In this document: piece by piece, positions 21,600-34,861 of the stretch
How the letters are laid out: each line of letters begins with the position of its first letter
Position numbering within the stretch: position 1 is the stretch's first letter
From: Cyclospora cayetanensis
Taxonomy: Eukaryota > Apicomplexa > Conoidasida > Eucoccidiorida > Eimeriidae
Length of the DNA: 64,000 nt
Assembly: GCF_002999335.1 (NCBI RefSeq)
Contig: NW_020312772.1
Coordinates: forward strand, 62,001 to 126,000
Direction: 5' to 3'
The notes under the pieces: generated by a model
What the model was told of the DNA's origin: nothing
Database searches by the model: none
What the model saw: the letters and a program-made list of their open reading frames with translations, nothing else
Translations under genes and position numbers: made by a program

Positions 21600-24185
21600 C
21601 TAAAAAGCATGCGGGGACGCGCCTCTCGACAGCTGCTGCGTGAGTACAATCCGCCGCTTCCGCTTGTTCCCTGCACGTACAGCCCATCCCACCAAGAAGT
21701 AGGCACCCAAAGAGAGGGCCAGGAAGACGGAGAGGACAATGAAGAAGTTGCTGTTGCGGTGTACAGACAGCTCGAACAGGGGTGTGGCCAGCAGCGAGAG
21801 GACGCCGCCAACCGACATGGCAAGTCCCAACAGCTTTCCCATGTGTTCTGGAGGAAAGGCGTCTTGCACGTACAGGTAAATCTGGCCAGACATAAGAGGC
21901 GCATACACGGAGTAGAGGAAGGAAAGGAAGTAAGCCAGAGCCACACTCTGCACCGAAAACTGCAGCAACGAGAGACCGACGAGGAGAGTTCCCACAGTAT
22001 TCACGAGGAACAAGCACACGCCGACGCCAGCCCGATCTGCGAGGATTCCGAAAATCGGAGGATACACGAACACCAAGCCCAAAAGGATATGCAATGCGCG
22101 CATGGACTGCGGTACGAGATACTCGCTACTCTCCCCAAAGAAGACTCCCCGAAGGAGGGTAAGTGCGAAATAGGGGACTATGGGAAAGAAGGATGCGGAA
22201 AACATATAGTCCAGCACGAACGCGCGGAGATCGCGGTGAAATTGACGCGCATGCCTCTGAAGGTAGACTCGGAGAGACACGGCATCGGTGTGCATCCCCC
22301 TCCTGCGAGCTTTGCTCGGAGAACCTAGGGGAGAGGGTCCATTGTCTGAAACCGGGCTGATGCAGATGCGGTGTTGGTCTTGTTGCTGCTGCTGCGCAAG
22401 TTCTGCGGCTGCCGCTTCAGAAGGCGCATGCATGAGGGCTGCCCACCGACTGCTGCCCTGTGTACCTGAGGCTTCGGAATGAAGACCTTTTCCTGCATTG
22501 ACGCAGCAGGAATCTCGTCCAGAAGGACGCGTTGGGCAGCTTTCTCCTGCGCCTGCTGCTGTGTCGATGCGCTGCAATTGTTCGTCATCCTCCGGAGCAT
22601 TCGTTGCCTCAAGTTCTGAAATCTTCAATGGCGACGACAAGGGAGCAGCGGTTGCTGCTACTGCTGCATCTGCATGTGTTTCTCCCCGAGCGCCGCCATC
22701 CGTATCTGCGAATACCGTCGCCACAGGGGCCGTAGTTGTGTCAGTCACGCGAAGGTCTGCTCCTTCCGAGGTGGGCTTCTCCAGCAACACTGCCTGCTGA
22801 GTGCCTTCCTGCTGCTGAATGGTTCTTCCCGATCGCTGTTTGGGGTCGTTTTTTTCCTGGAAACCCTCACGAGGGGGCGAATCCCTGTGAAAGGGCTTGT
22901 TGGGTATGAAAAAAACAGCAATCAAAACTCCCCCGAGAAGGCAGCTGCACTGCAATCCGAAAAACACTTGCATGGAGGAAAGGGCAGGCCCATTAGGATT
23001 CGCCAACCGCTCGAGAACTACGGGAGTTCCCCAAGCCAAACATCGAAAAGACATGAGAATCGTCATTACGAGACCTTCGTGCCGAGGGAAGAGCACTGGG
23101 AGGCACATGACGCCGTAGAAGGCGGCGTCGATCCCTAAGCCGTAAAACACAAAGCCCAAGGCGTATAAGGAGACTGACGCCGAAGAGAACGATACCATCA
23201 GCCATCCAAACAACATCGATGTACTTCCTAAGGCGCTCGTAGCCTTAGGCCCCAGCCAGTCCAGCAAGAGTCCTCCTAGAAACGAGATTCCAAAGTCTGA
23301 CGCAGTCGCGATTCCGAATAAATGAGCAATCGCAATCTCCTGCGCCTTGCACACTGCCCGATAGGGGCCTCGTGGACGTTTGTTCACGGAGCTTGTCTCC
23401 TCTACGTCGCTTGCTGATGAAATTCCTGATGCCCTCGAATCGAGCTCGCCCGTCGGAGAAGCGGCAGCGCTCGCAGGCGTTACTGAGGCGAACTCGAAGG
23501 GTAACAGGAAATAACTCTCCTCCGGATACTCTATGGACATGCCGAAGGCAGAAGACGAGGAGTCCTCTTGGAAAACGTTTTCTGCAGCCACTAGGCGAGA
23601 CGAATTCTGCTGATGGTGAAGTTGCACTTCTGCGGGGTCGCATAGCCACTCATACACACCCCAATACAGAAGGCACTGCCTCAGGGGTGCCCAGTTCAGA
23701 TAGTGAGGTCCTATAAATAATGCATGCAAACAGAAGAGCATCAGGAGGTGCCATCGCGTAAGGCGAAAACACGACTTAAAACCCCGTCTCGCTGACTTCA
23801 GTGTACGAAGCAACCGGGGACTGTCTGTCTCCCCTGCACTCCCAACTGCTGCGTCTTGCTGCTGCTGCTGTTTCTGCTGCTGCTGCTGTTTCTGCTGCTG
23901 CTGAGTGGCCTCGGCAAATGCCAGATCGACAACGTTGCTACTCCTACTGGTGCCGCCGGTACCCATACCGTCACTGCTTGAACACATCGCACACATATGG
24001 GGGTCATCCTCGCCGCTCTCGGACGGCGATAGCGTGCGCGGTGTACGTACACCTGCCGTGGCTGCTGCCGCTACTGCCAGGCCTCCCTGTGGCGACTGCA
24101 GCAAGGGGACGCCGGATGAGCCTATAGGAAGAGAGGATTTTACAGAGTTATCAGCCTCTATGGCTGATAATCCCGCAGCAGCCAT
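21600..24185 (-). CDS. Major-facilitator transporter, ApiAT (apicomplexan amino-acid transporter)-like
   Basis: Single exon of 861 residues from the first true ATG (24185). A low-complexity cytosolic N-terminus with poly-Gln precedes TM1 (WHLLMLFCLHALFIGPHYL, near residue 145). A long loop with LLYWGVYEWLCDP follows, as in ApiAT proteins, and then the first six-helix half. The MFS loop 2-3 signature appears as LGGLLLDWLGPKATSALGS. A hydrophilic central loop of about 180 residues separates the halves. The second half carries the matching ILADRAGVGVCLFLVNTVG and ends in a short basic tail (GNKRKRRI). ApiAT members import amino acids at the parasite plasma membrane; the substrate here is unknown. 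Assignment to MFS is firm, to ApiAT moderate. No intron is needed, unlike the neighbouring genes. Confidence 0.82.
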   Translation of the reverse strand: MAAAGLSAIEADNSVKSSLPIGSSGVPLLQSPQGGLAVAAAATAGVRTPRTLSPSESGEDDPHMCAMCSSSDGMGTGGTSRSSNVVDLAFAEATQQQQKQQQQQKQQQQQDAAVGSAGETDSPRLLRTLKSARRGFKSCFRLTRWHLLMLFCLHALFIGPHYLNWAPLRQCLLYWGVYEWLCDPAEVQLHHQQNSSRLVAAENVFQEDSSSSAFGMSIEYPEESYFLLPFEFASVTPASAAASPTGELDSRASGISSASDVEETSSVNKRPRGPYRAVCKAQEIAIAHLFGIATASDFGISFLGGLLLDWLGPKATSALGSTSMLFGWLMVSFSSASVSLYALGFVFYGLGIDAAFYGVMCLPVLFPRHEGLVMTILMSFRCLAWGTPVVLERLANPNGPALSSMQVFFGLQCSCLLGGVLIAVFFIPNKPFHRDSPPREGFQEKNDPKQRSGRTIQQQEGTQQAVLLEKPTSEGADLRVTDTTTAPVATVFADTDGGARGETHADAAVAATAAPLSSPLKISELEATNAPEDDEQLQRIDTAAGAGESCPTRPSGRDSCCVNAGKGLHSEASGTQGSSRWAALMHAPSEAAAAELAQQQQQDQHRICISPVSDNGPSPLGSPSKARRRGMHTDAVSLRVYLQRHARQFHRDLRAFVLDYMFSASFFPIVPYFALTLLRGVFFGESSEYLVPQSMRALHILLGLVFVYPPIFGILADRAGVGVCLFLVNTVGTLLVGLSLLQFSVQSVALAYFLSFLYSVYAPLMSGQIYLYVQDAFPPEHMGKLLGLAMSVGGVLSLLATPLFELSVHRNSNFFIVLSVFLALSLGAYFLVGWAVRAGNKRKRRIVLTQQLSRGASPHAF

Positions 24186-27100
24186 ATCAGACCTCGAAGT
24201 TAGTATCAGGGATGAGGGGACGCGCTGTCGTCGGTCTGGGCAGAAAGAGAGGGGCAACCGTTAAATGTCTAGCGGGCAGGATGAACGGCTTTCGGTTAAG
24301 CTTTCAGAATTTATAGGTCTGAGCCTTGGATGCGCCAAAACCCCTATGATGCCAAGAGTCTCCACAATCCTGGAAAGACACCGTGCTGCAGCATCACGTG
24401 CTACTGCCGCCGCTGCTGCTGCTGCAGCAAAACAGAAGCAACAAAGGCTGACAGCAAGTGCTGCCAACGCAGCGTTCGCTAAGGGAAAAACTCTGCCGAT
24501 GCTACCTTCTGCCGCTGGTGCTCTTGTCGGTTCGGCTGCTATTCCATGAGCGGCGGTCTGCAGGGGGATGTGCCCACGCTGCAGCTGCAGGCGCAGCTAC
24601 CGCAGCAGCTGCTGTTGCACGTCTTGCTCCGACCATTGGTTTTTTGCCCCAATTTAAATCCTTTAGAGTTGATTTCCCCAAGAAGGGGAAGAAACTACGC
24701 AGAAGTGTCTCCGGTCTGTATCCCCTTCCGCATGTGTAGCCTAATTTGTGTACCAGAATCAGTAACACTGCCAAATGGTACGTTCAAATGACGCTTCCAC
24801 TTGCACAAAAAGTATTTCGTTTTAAAACACGTCTGATCAAAGTTCTACTTCCTAGAACCCCACAAACTAACAGAATTATATATTTGAAGTCCGGTAGCCT
24901 CCTGCCATGATCGTTGTACTGTGCGAAGGGCTCCCTCCTAGCACACCATTATACACTTTAGGAGAAAAGGAATACAAAATGCAAGCCATAGTGCATTACT
25001 AGATATAGAGGTCATAAAGCACATGCGAAGCGAAGAGATAAGGGAATTCTTAGATGCGCTGCCCATGAGCGGATGTGCTACACTGCACGGCGACGCACTG
25101 TGCGAGGCGCTGTACACACGAGGCGCCAGTTGAAGGTGATACTTCTAAAATTTCATTGCTGCAATTTGGCTCAGCTTTGCTACAATATAATTCTAGTAGG
25201 GCCCCAAAACATGGAGTGGTGTCAGAGTAGGCCTCTCTAGCAAAAAATTATGCCATTACCGTAGCCAGCAGGGCATGGCGCGTGGTAGTCATGCGTGCAG
25301 ACTCATATTGAAGCCACATAAAGTACAAGAGCTGAAACAGCCAATCTTATGATTAGGGATAGGTAGACCATTCTAAAGCATGCAAGTTTTCAGTCATCTG
25401 CCATACTTGGGCAGTCGGACGAATGATCGCTCCCTCACTTCCACGTCCAAAATGAATCGTCCATGAGGTGCCCACAGGGACGCCAGTACTCTGTCTTTTG
25501 GATTTTGCACTCGGCAATGCTGCATTCACCGGCTGCCGCTGTCTGGCGCAGACGTTGCTCTACTAGACCGGGAAGCACTGCTGAAACGCTGTGTCTGATT
25601 CACTGCATACATTTTATTTGTTTCCTGCTTTGTCGTATCAGGAAGCCCATGAATTTCAGCGTTCCAACTCTAGCCACTCATCGCGAGTCCGAGGTCGTGT
25701 GAATTTGCTCCCTCATTCGTTGTTGGCTTTTGGTTGTGTCTTCTTTCCCCCCCTTCCGGTAACCTGACGGGTAATTTGCTTCTTCCATTTGCATTGTGTG
25801 TGTTTCTGACTGCATGCATATTGGCGACGCGGCGGGAGCTCCCGTGCTGTTCTAAACACAGTTGGCCTCGACGGACACAAATGGAACGCCTGGGGGGTGC
25901 TGTGTTATTTAGATCGTGAGAAGGTGTAATGGGCAAAGCAGCATTTGAACACTCTTCACCACACCACCTATAATAAAAATAAGAACAGCTAAAGAATCGA
26001 GTAACTGGCTTGTCTGTTGGTATATCGTGTTTTCTGCAGAATACTGTTATTTCGGAACTAGAAGACGCCGTGCGTGTGCGCGCTCTGGATACAATGCGAA
26101 ACTAGCTGTGAATGCTTGGAGTGTTTGAAAGGTTCAACGCGCACCATAGCTGTCCCTTTCCCTTCACATCGAGCACTTTGAGGAGCATGAGCAGGGCCAG
26201 AAGGAAGCTTTTTTTACAAGCACACATGGATTTTTGAAGGTTTGTACTTTCAAGTTTGAAGCAAGATGTAGCGTTACACGCTGCGTAAACGGATACAAGC
26301 TGCATAAAACCATACGATCGCATAAACTTTAATGCCCGATCTTAGGTCTCCAGAGGGGACACCTAACTTCCGAATTAAGCAAACCTGATCCATAGGTTTT
26401 TCAGAATCCTCCGACAGACCTCATTAATTTTCCTGCCAACCCCCTCAAAGTCCAGATATACGGGAACGGAACTGCTAGGATGAGCGTTGCTACAGCTTCT
26501 AATGACTACAAGCCTTCATGACTCGTTACACACCGCATCCAGTGCACATTCTCCCACGGGGTGTTATGTGTTGAGCTAGGTATTCTGCAGGAAACAAGGC
26601 GTACGAGCATGCATATCAATTATTTTAGCGTTTACCAAGTCACAGTTACATATTGCTAATGAATCAAAATGTGTCGAAGTGCAGTCTAGCCTCACACAGA
26701 CACCCAGAGTGCGAAACTCTACAAAGGTAGTTCCTGTATAGAAAACATGCTTTCACATTCAGGACATACCTTAAAAAGGCACAACTGAGCCCGGTGCTAC
26801 ATGAAGTGGAGACCTTTTTTATGGAGTATCCGGAATGCAGTGTTTACGGTAATACTTTTTGTGGTTGTTTTGTTGCAAGGTCTTCGGTGGTGAGTTCAGG
26901 TGTACGCTACCTTATGACGTGAGTCAGAGCGTACTTCGAGATGAAGTGGCTAACCCAAAGAATGCGGTGGAAGCTTGCAAGACATGTTTCAGTCAAATAA
27001 AGCCCATATTGAAGGCAAACTGCAGGATGGAGCAACCTTACCTACCGCCGCATGGGCTGGTCAAGAATAGTTTTCTGGAATTCATTGCAGCCACTTCTTG

Positions 27101-28083
27101 AAAAAAATCGCTCGCAAGTGTTTTATGCGCCGGACAGGACCCGAAAGTCCTTCACGCTTCGGACACCCCAGATTGATGTGCGTGGCGAGTATGATCAAGG
27201 GGTCCTCCAAAGTTAGCCAGTTTAGATATTCTCGCCCATAAACTGACTGTTCGGAGACCTTTCACAACAAAGGAGTAACGAATCTAGGGCCTGTTTGAGG
27301 CTGCTCCTGCGGTTGCTGCCAGGCACCATCTTTCGATTCGAAATGTGAGGCGGCTCTTTCAGTTCAGACTGAGATGAAGACCCCGTGTGCCTTCTCGCTC
27401 CCCCCCTGTATTCCGTTATTAGCGCCTTCGGGCATCCTTCGCGTTTAATTATGGGTGAGTTTAGCCTTATCCTTGCGTGTTTTTCTAAAATGGGAGTGCA
27501 CACTTCCTTCTTAATTCTACACCTGCTCGCGAAAACCACTGCCTTTCAGAAGTTCGCTCCCCCCAGCGGCCGATCCTGGGGGCTGGTGCTTTCTGCGGTC
27601 CTTGGAGTGGACCCCTTGTTCTGAGCCTTTTCGTCCACCTCGACGTCCAAAGAGGTATATATGTGTATATATATATAGTTCCGAGAGAGACTTTTTGAGC
27701 GGCTGTAGCCACGGTGCTGCATGGCGCATAGACCCGATTTTGGTATTGCAGCAGCGTCAAATATTCTCCGAGGTGGCTAACTAGTCCCTTCCTCCGTGGT
27801 TTTGGCGGCATTTGCAAGAAAGCCGGGAAAGGCTCATGATTTACGACTTCGGACGTAGGCAGAGGATGCATGCAGCGCGTCAAAGGGGGAGTCTTTTCTT
27901 TTGCCGCCCTCCCTTGTCCTCCCTGCACACAGGGACTGCCCTTAATGGTGCAGAGTAAAAGGCACCCTAGGGCACTCACTGCAGAGGAGAGAAGAGGCGC
28001 AGGAACCGCTATCAGATTCTACTGCGACTCTGACTCTTCTTTCCCCTGTGGGGAGGCGCCCAATGTGGGATTGCTCACCACGG
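24186..28083. other. Intergenic region between divergent genes, no gene recognised
   Basis: It separates the divergent transporter (minus) and M16-like gene (plus), so it should hold both promoters. Low-complexity CTG-coded frames continue to about 24650. From 24.8 to 27.9 kb the sequence is repeat-poor with no convincing coding block. Confidence 0.5.
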
Positions 28084-31000
28084 ATGATTCAGCCCGTTGG
28101 GGGGGTAAAACATGTGGCACTGCTGCTGCTGCTCGCCCTTACCATTTACCCCTATGTATCGCTGTGTGGAGAGGCTGTGGCGCCTCCTGGCCCTCTCTCG
28201 AGGCTCCCCTCCAAACGGGCTTCATCCAAGCAAACATTGAAGAGCTCGATCGGCGATTCCGAAAAACAGGCACCGTCGAGTGAAAATGCAGCAACGAGCA
28301 AGAAGAACGAACGCCTTGAAGCCATTAGGGAGAAGGACGAGGATGAGGATTCACAGAGACGTCTTAGGGAGAAGGACGAGGATGAGGATTCACAGAGACG
28401 TCTTAGGGAGAAGGACGAGGATGAGGATTTACAGAGACGTCTCAGGGAGAAGGACGAGGAGAAGGATTCACAGAGACGTCTTAGGGAGAAGGATGAGGAT
28501 GAGGATTTACAGAGACGTCTCAGGGAGAAGGATGAGGATGAGGATTTACAGAGACGTCTGAGGGAGAAGGATGAGGATGAGGATTCACAGAGACGTCTGA
28601 GGGAGAAGGATGAGGAGGAGGATTCACAGAGACGTCTCAGGGAGAAGGACGAGGATGAAGATTTACAGAGACGTCTTAGGGAGAAGGACGAGGATGAAGA
28701 TTTACAGAGACGTCTCAGGGAGAAGGATGAGGAGGAGGATTCACAGAGACGTCTCAGGGAGAAGGATGAGGAAGACTCACGCCAGGAGTCGCTTGACGGT
28801 GAAGGCGTTACAAAAGTTCTTAGGGCACGGCAGCAACCCAACAAGGCTCACATGCCGCTTGGAGCAGAAGCACTACAGGCCCCCTCTGGTGCTTCTTTGC
28901 TTGCTTACAGACGCCGTCGAAGCCTCATGCGCGTCCGCGTGCCTGAGTGGGAGGAAGTGCAGCAACAAGAACGGAAAGCCTTGCAGAAGCAGCTCCGCTC
29001 TTCGAAGAATTCTGGCTTCGTAGGCAGCATCATGCGACGCCGGCTGAGCTGGACGTCTCTTTCTCACAGAGCTCCCAAAAGTGCGGTGTCTTTGATGCGT
29101 TTCTTTCCTCCGGGGGGCCCTAAGTGGAAGCCTCGTCCTGCCGAGTTGCAGATGGATGACGAGACGGAGGAGGAAGTATCCGACAAATGCTTGTTGGCAT
29201 TTAGGGGAGACGCAATAAGCCACAGGGCAGATCCCATTGGACGGTCTGGACCCCGCAGTCTGCGATTGCTGGCGTGCCAGATGGCGTTTTTCAGAGACGG
29301 AGGTATTACGTTTGGGAGGGGGAGGGAGGGAACGGAAAATCCCCGTGCTGTATGACTTAGCAGTGTTGGTGCTCGTAGTAGCCTTGCTGCTGCTTCTGCT
29401 TCTGCTGCTGCTTCTGCTGCAACAGGAGGCAGCAGTAGCTGCCATCTTCTGTTGCTAAGGACCCCGCTACGCCCCCTCAAAGCGCTGTTGTTGCTGCTTT
29501 TGCTGCTTCTGCTTTTGCTGCTTTTGCTGCTTTTGCTGCTTTTGCTGCTTCTGCTTCTGCTGCTTCTGCTTCTGCTGCTTCTGCTTCTGCTGCTGCTTCT
29601 GCTGCAACAGGAGGCAGCAGTAGCTGCCAACCCTCTTGCTAGGGATCCCGCTATGCGCCCTCAAAGCGCTGTTGTTGCTGCTTCTGCTGCTTCTGCTGCT
29701 GCTCCAGGTTGGCAGCGAGACAACACACGATCTCTGACGCTTGGGGGGGTCGCCCTATCCGCTTCTCCAGCAGCAGCTCTTCGGGAGCACCGCCTCTCCA
29801 GTGGAGCACTCATTATTCTCGTTTCCTGCCCTGCCTGCGTGCGTTCTGCCGTCACTTTTTACGTTCGGCGTCACGACAGCCTCCGGAGTGACCTCTCGGG
29901 AGTGCTGCAAGAGGCCCCTCCTCCTGGATGCGCTGCCGACTTCGCTCTGGGAGATCTCGCGGGGATCTACAGAACTCTTGGCATGACGCGCCCTTGGAGT
30001 CGGCGAGGTGTTGTGTGTAGCGGGAGTTTTGTGCACTTTGTGGCTGCCAGCAAGCCCAGGGATTTTCCTATGCTAGTCAAGGCGCTGGCTGGCCAGCTGA
30101 ACAGCCCGGTGATCCATCAGTCGGATGTTGAGAAGGCGTTTATTGCGTCAACAAGCAGCTTCAATGCGCATCTGCTGTATGCGCACCCGAGGGCTGTCGC
30201 CATGCATCTTGCGCTGGTAAGACTCTTCTTTTGCGCTGCCAAAAGAGGCGACTCTAGGTACAGCTGCACTGGGCAGTCAGTCACCTGGCACGCTCCGTTG
30301 GTGGAGACTTGTTGGCGCGCGAGAGGGCTGGATGGCTAGCTAGACAGCTAGCTGGCCTTGTGGCCATCTCGCTGGGCTTCGAAAGCTGGCTAGCAGCACG
30401 GAGCTTGCCTGACCGCCAGTCAGGGGGAGCGTGTTGGTCGAAAGCTAGGGTTCGACGCTGTATGGAGTTGGGGTGCCACGCCTAGCCTTGGGGAGGTGTG
30501 TGCGGTGTGCTTTTTGCGGCTCTTCAGAAGTGCGGACAGGGAAGCATGTTGCGGCTGTACCACGGTACTTGGCAGGCGCTGCAGCGCTGGGCAGAAAAGT
30601 TCGGCCTGTCTGTCGCAGATGCGGTTACTCGCTACCATCAGCAAACGTATGACGGGGTTTATAATTGGAGCAGGGGCTTATCGGGGTGGGGGCTGCATCC
30701 TGAAATGCGGCGCTTGGAGACCTTTTCCCTTCTCTGCGAGGAGCAAACCGGGGACTGTGTGCACTGGACTGGAGTGAAGAGCTTCACCTTTCAAGCGTGT
30801 GGCGTGCGTTCAGCTACCTGCCGAGCCGCGTGACAGTTGGCGTGGTGGATCCACGTTCGCTGGATGCCATAGAGGCGGCGATTGGGCCTGACCTCCTCTT
30901 TCTTGCGTTTCAAGACACAGCTGTCATGAACTTGAGGGAATTTCCGTCTTTGTCTTCCGCACCGAGGGATTCGAAAAGCGCCGCCGCGGGGCAGGTCGGA

Positions 31001-34000
31001 GGAGGGCAGCCTCAGACGGCGAAAAATAAGCTTCAACCAGATGCGGCGGATGGCGTGCACGCAGCAGCCGATAAGGGAAATGAGGAGGTTTCCGTGCCCT
31101 CTTGCTGCAGAACCCCTGCTCTGCACTTTTTGGAATGCGCTCCGGACCAGCCGCACACCCTTGCCTTCTTCTCCTTCTTCCTCCCTCCCCACGACGACGG
31201 TGCAAGCCCAGATGCGGCTGCTGCTGCAACAAGCGTGTTTGCAGGGGCGAGCTCAGAAGCGGCAGGAGCGGCAGCCAGGGAAGCAGCAGCAGCCGCTGCA
31301 GAAGGGGTAGCAGCGACAGCAGCACGCACAGGTGCAGCGAATATCGCTGCAGGTCACACGACGGAAGGAGGAGGAGGCGCGACGTCAGCAGATGCCTCTT
31401 CATCGAGCTCACGAGGCAAAACGGACTTGCCTGTCACCCTTCGCGCCAGGAGACTGCTCGTGGCGATGCTAGCAGCCTCGGGAGGAAGCACCTTGTTGGG
31501 CCGTTTGGTGAGCAGCGGAAAGGCCCTTAAGGCAGCAGTGCACCTCCCAATATCAAGCGATGGTGGCGCTCTTCTTCAAGTGAGGCCTATGTTTTTAATG
31601 CTGAAGGTTGCTGCTCTCTAGTGGTGATGATGCTGCCCCCATTCGTGCTGCTTTTACCCTGCGTGCCGTCCCTCGAGGCACAGCAGATCTCGAGGCTGGG
31701 CTCGTGCCTCTCTCCACGTTGGTGAGGCCTATGTATGTATGCAGGAGTGCCTGCATGCGTGGATGGATGTATGGAGTAGGTGTGGATAAATATACATGCA
31801 TATATGGGTGTGCAGATCGAGGTGACACTGCCTGACGACGACTTGAAACACCGCCTCGCGGATATTGGGGAAATGATCTTCGCTTACATCGGGTATTCAT
31901 TGCAGCCCCCTTCCCCTTCGTGGATGATGACGGCAATCGCTACTCTTGCATTTCGTGCATCGTACTGCTTTTCCGAGCTTCGATTGGACCCTGCGCTTGC
32001 CCGTCCCCCTCTGTGCTTGCCTGCCGCCTTCTGTCCGCCTGTGTTTGGGCTAGTCCACACGAACACACACTTTTACACGCACGCAAACATACACATACAC
32101 TGCCCTTCTGTAAGTGTATTCGGTTTCTAGGCGCAAGGTCTTTCCATGTCTCGATGTATATGCCTCGTGACAGCGCTGCGTAGCTGTCATTATCAACACG
32201 AGATTATGTGGAGTCTCGATTCGTCGGTTGAGGGTTTGAGGTTCGGAGCGCATGTGCAACTGCACACAGGGCACTGCGGGAGTCCCCTCCGGGTTGGTGG
32301 TTTATGGCGGAGCAGCAACGCCTTTTTGCCTTTGAGCAGCTTTTCTTCTCCCCGCATGATGTGTTACAGGATGTCATTGATGTTGCAACAGGTCAGCTGC
32401 GGGTGCTGCTCCTCCAGCAGCTCCTGCCGATGCGGGAGTTGTTGGACGGCCAGCTGGTTTTGGTTCTCTATTCGCTGCTGCAACTTGTGTGGAAATTGCT
32501 GCAGTGTCTTCCTCGCATCGCCCTTGCTCTTTTCTGCTGCTGCCGCGTTGCACTGGTGGGGTCGACCCCGAAGAAAACTCGCCTTGCATGTTGTGTGCTG
32601 TTTCACCGGTGCCCTAAGCCTTGCGTCTCCGAATCTTAGTGCCCAAACCATCACCACGTGCGTTGCCGCAGATGCAACTCACTCCTCCGAGTTTATCACC
32701 GTTGACAAGACGGCTCTGATGACGGCAGCGGGCGCCGCTGTGGCGCTCTTGCAGCACCTGTCTCCCTCGCGGCTGCACCTGTTGCTGCAGTCCCCCATTA
32801 TAGACCACTTGTCTGCATCTGTCCAGCCGCAAACATTTGTTCGTTTCGGCGAGGGGAAGTTGGCGGAGAAGACAGTAAAGCGCTGGGTGTCTGCCTTCTG
32901 CAACAAGCAGATACGCGATACGCTGCTCCGTCGGTTGGGCTTGTCTCTCCCCAGAAGGAACGCCTTTGCTGACTGGGCGCGTAGAGAGCAGCTAGCCGTG
33001 GCGTGGGAGCTGGAGGAGACTCCAGGCAATATTGGCAGCAGCGGCAATCCAACGGGGTACAACACGCCACTCCCTTCCCCGACTCCTCGCACCCTCACAG
33101 AGGATCCCCTCGCGGGATTCGAGTCTCTCAGCATCCCTAGGGCACCTACGCTCGTCGACAAACGAATGGCTTCAAAACTAGGCAGTGATTTGATTAGAGG
33201 CAGCGTTGGCACGCAGAGTAGTGACTATAAGAACATGAGTGGCTACGGCAGGAGCGGCAGGAGACACGCGGGGTCCTTGCTGGGTGCAGAGAGTGAGCAC
33301 TACAGGCCTGTGCAGTTCTCTAGGCACCATCCATGCTACAACAAGTGCAGCGTCTGGAGAAAATCTCCTGCAAATCCTCAAGATCCCCGAGCTGCCTTGA
33401 CTCTTCGCCTCGGCTGCTGGGTTGGTCAACAACTGGTGCCTAGGGAAGCAGCTGCAGCCGAGATCTTCCTGTTACTCGTCAAGTTGCAAACTCAAGCGGT
33501 GCGCATATATATATATATATGTATATACGTATATGTATATACGTATATGTATATGCGCTACGTTGCTGCTACCGCTGTTTCAGGGGCTGTTGTTGATCTC
33601 TCCTTCTTTTTGGTCCGACCCTTTATTGGATGCATCTCGTGGAGTGTCTTGCTCGAGGGGGGCAGCCTCTCGAAAAACGTGTCTTTGCAGAAAAGCTGCT
33701 CTTCAGCCTGTATGGTTGTCGCGTGTGTACGCGTCTGCGCCCGTTCCCCTGCTGCACGATTTGGTTTTGCTTGTGTGACCTCCCTTTCGGTGTGTCAGCG
33801 TCTCGCTGCTCCCGTGGCAAGCAAGAGGCGAGGCGCTTTCGTGTGTCTGTCCAGCACGAGCTGCATACGTGGAGAATGCTGCCTTGGGTCAGTCAGACCT
33901 GCCTAGTAGCTTGTTGACTCGTTTGCCGCTGCAGGTGCGAGAAGAGGCCTTCCGAGCTGGCAATGACGTTGCCTTTTCCGCCGCATCCTTCGCTGCAGAA

Positions 34001-34812
34001 ACGCACGACATCTACGTGCGGCAGTCAGACAGCATAGTACTGTCCATTTCTGGGCCTAGAGACGGCTTAGAGGGGGTTTTGCTCGCGCTGCTGCTGCCCT
34101 TAGCGCCTCCTGCCGCTGCCATTGCAGCAGGTGTAGCACCACTGGACCTCTCCGACGCAGCAGTCACAGCGGCAAACCAAAAATTGCTGAACTTAGTGCA
34201 CGAGCTGCCGCGTCCTGAGATGCTTCTGACGGAGATGGCTCTAGACTTGCTAGTCATTCCTCAGAAGTCGCGGGAAGCCCTCCAGAGGGAGCTTAGGAAG
34301 GCTCCTATTGACACCAAGATGGTTGTTGCGTGGAGAGACAGGATCTGGCAGAGTCTCGCCATACATGCAACCATAGAGGTAACTGCAGCGACAGCAGCAG
34401 CGGCGGCGCTGTCAAACCCGGGGAGGCAGTGGAGACTTCCTCGAAGAGGGAGAGAGGGTTACACAGTATCCGTCGCGCAGAGCCTAGCAGACACTGCATG
34501 CGTGCCGCAGTACTTTCCGACCGACAAGGCTGGTGTGGCTCCAAGTATTGCGACTTGCGTTTGGCTTGCTTCTGCCCGGCGTAGGGGAATATGACTGAGG
34601 AGGAAGTCTGGGATCTTCTGTCTATGGTTATCTCCACGCTCAATCCCGCGTCGCTTCATTCTGTTTCTGGTCCGTCCTGTCAGCTTTTCTTGCTCCTTCT
34701 GGCTCGTTTGCATGTTGCGGTCCATTCCCCTGTTCGATAATATTTCTTTGTCTGCTGTGACTTGCGTTGCCTCTTGCCTGTCACCCCTCTCCTTGGTCGC
34801 GTGTGTGGAAGG

Positions 34813-34861
<49 letters not shown>

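Noticed and set aside
26330..26420. 5S-rRNA-like string (TTCCGAATTAAGCAAACCTG)
   Set aside because: Some words resemble 5S rRNA, but the order and the internal control boxes do not match, and no stem pairing of the right length was found.
29452..29640. Poly-Leu leader starting at 29452 as the N-terminus of the M16-like protein
   Set aside because: It is the translation of a CTG/CTT array inside a duplicated unit. The phase-matched splice from 29302 to 29708 removes it and gives a better protein.
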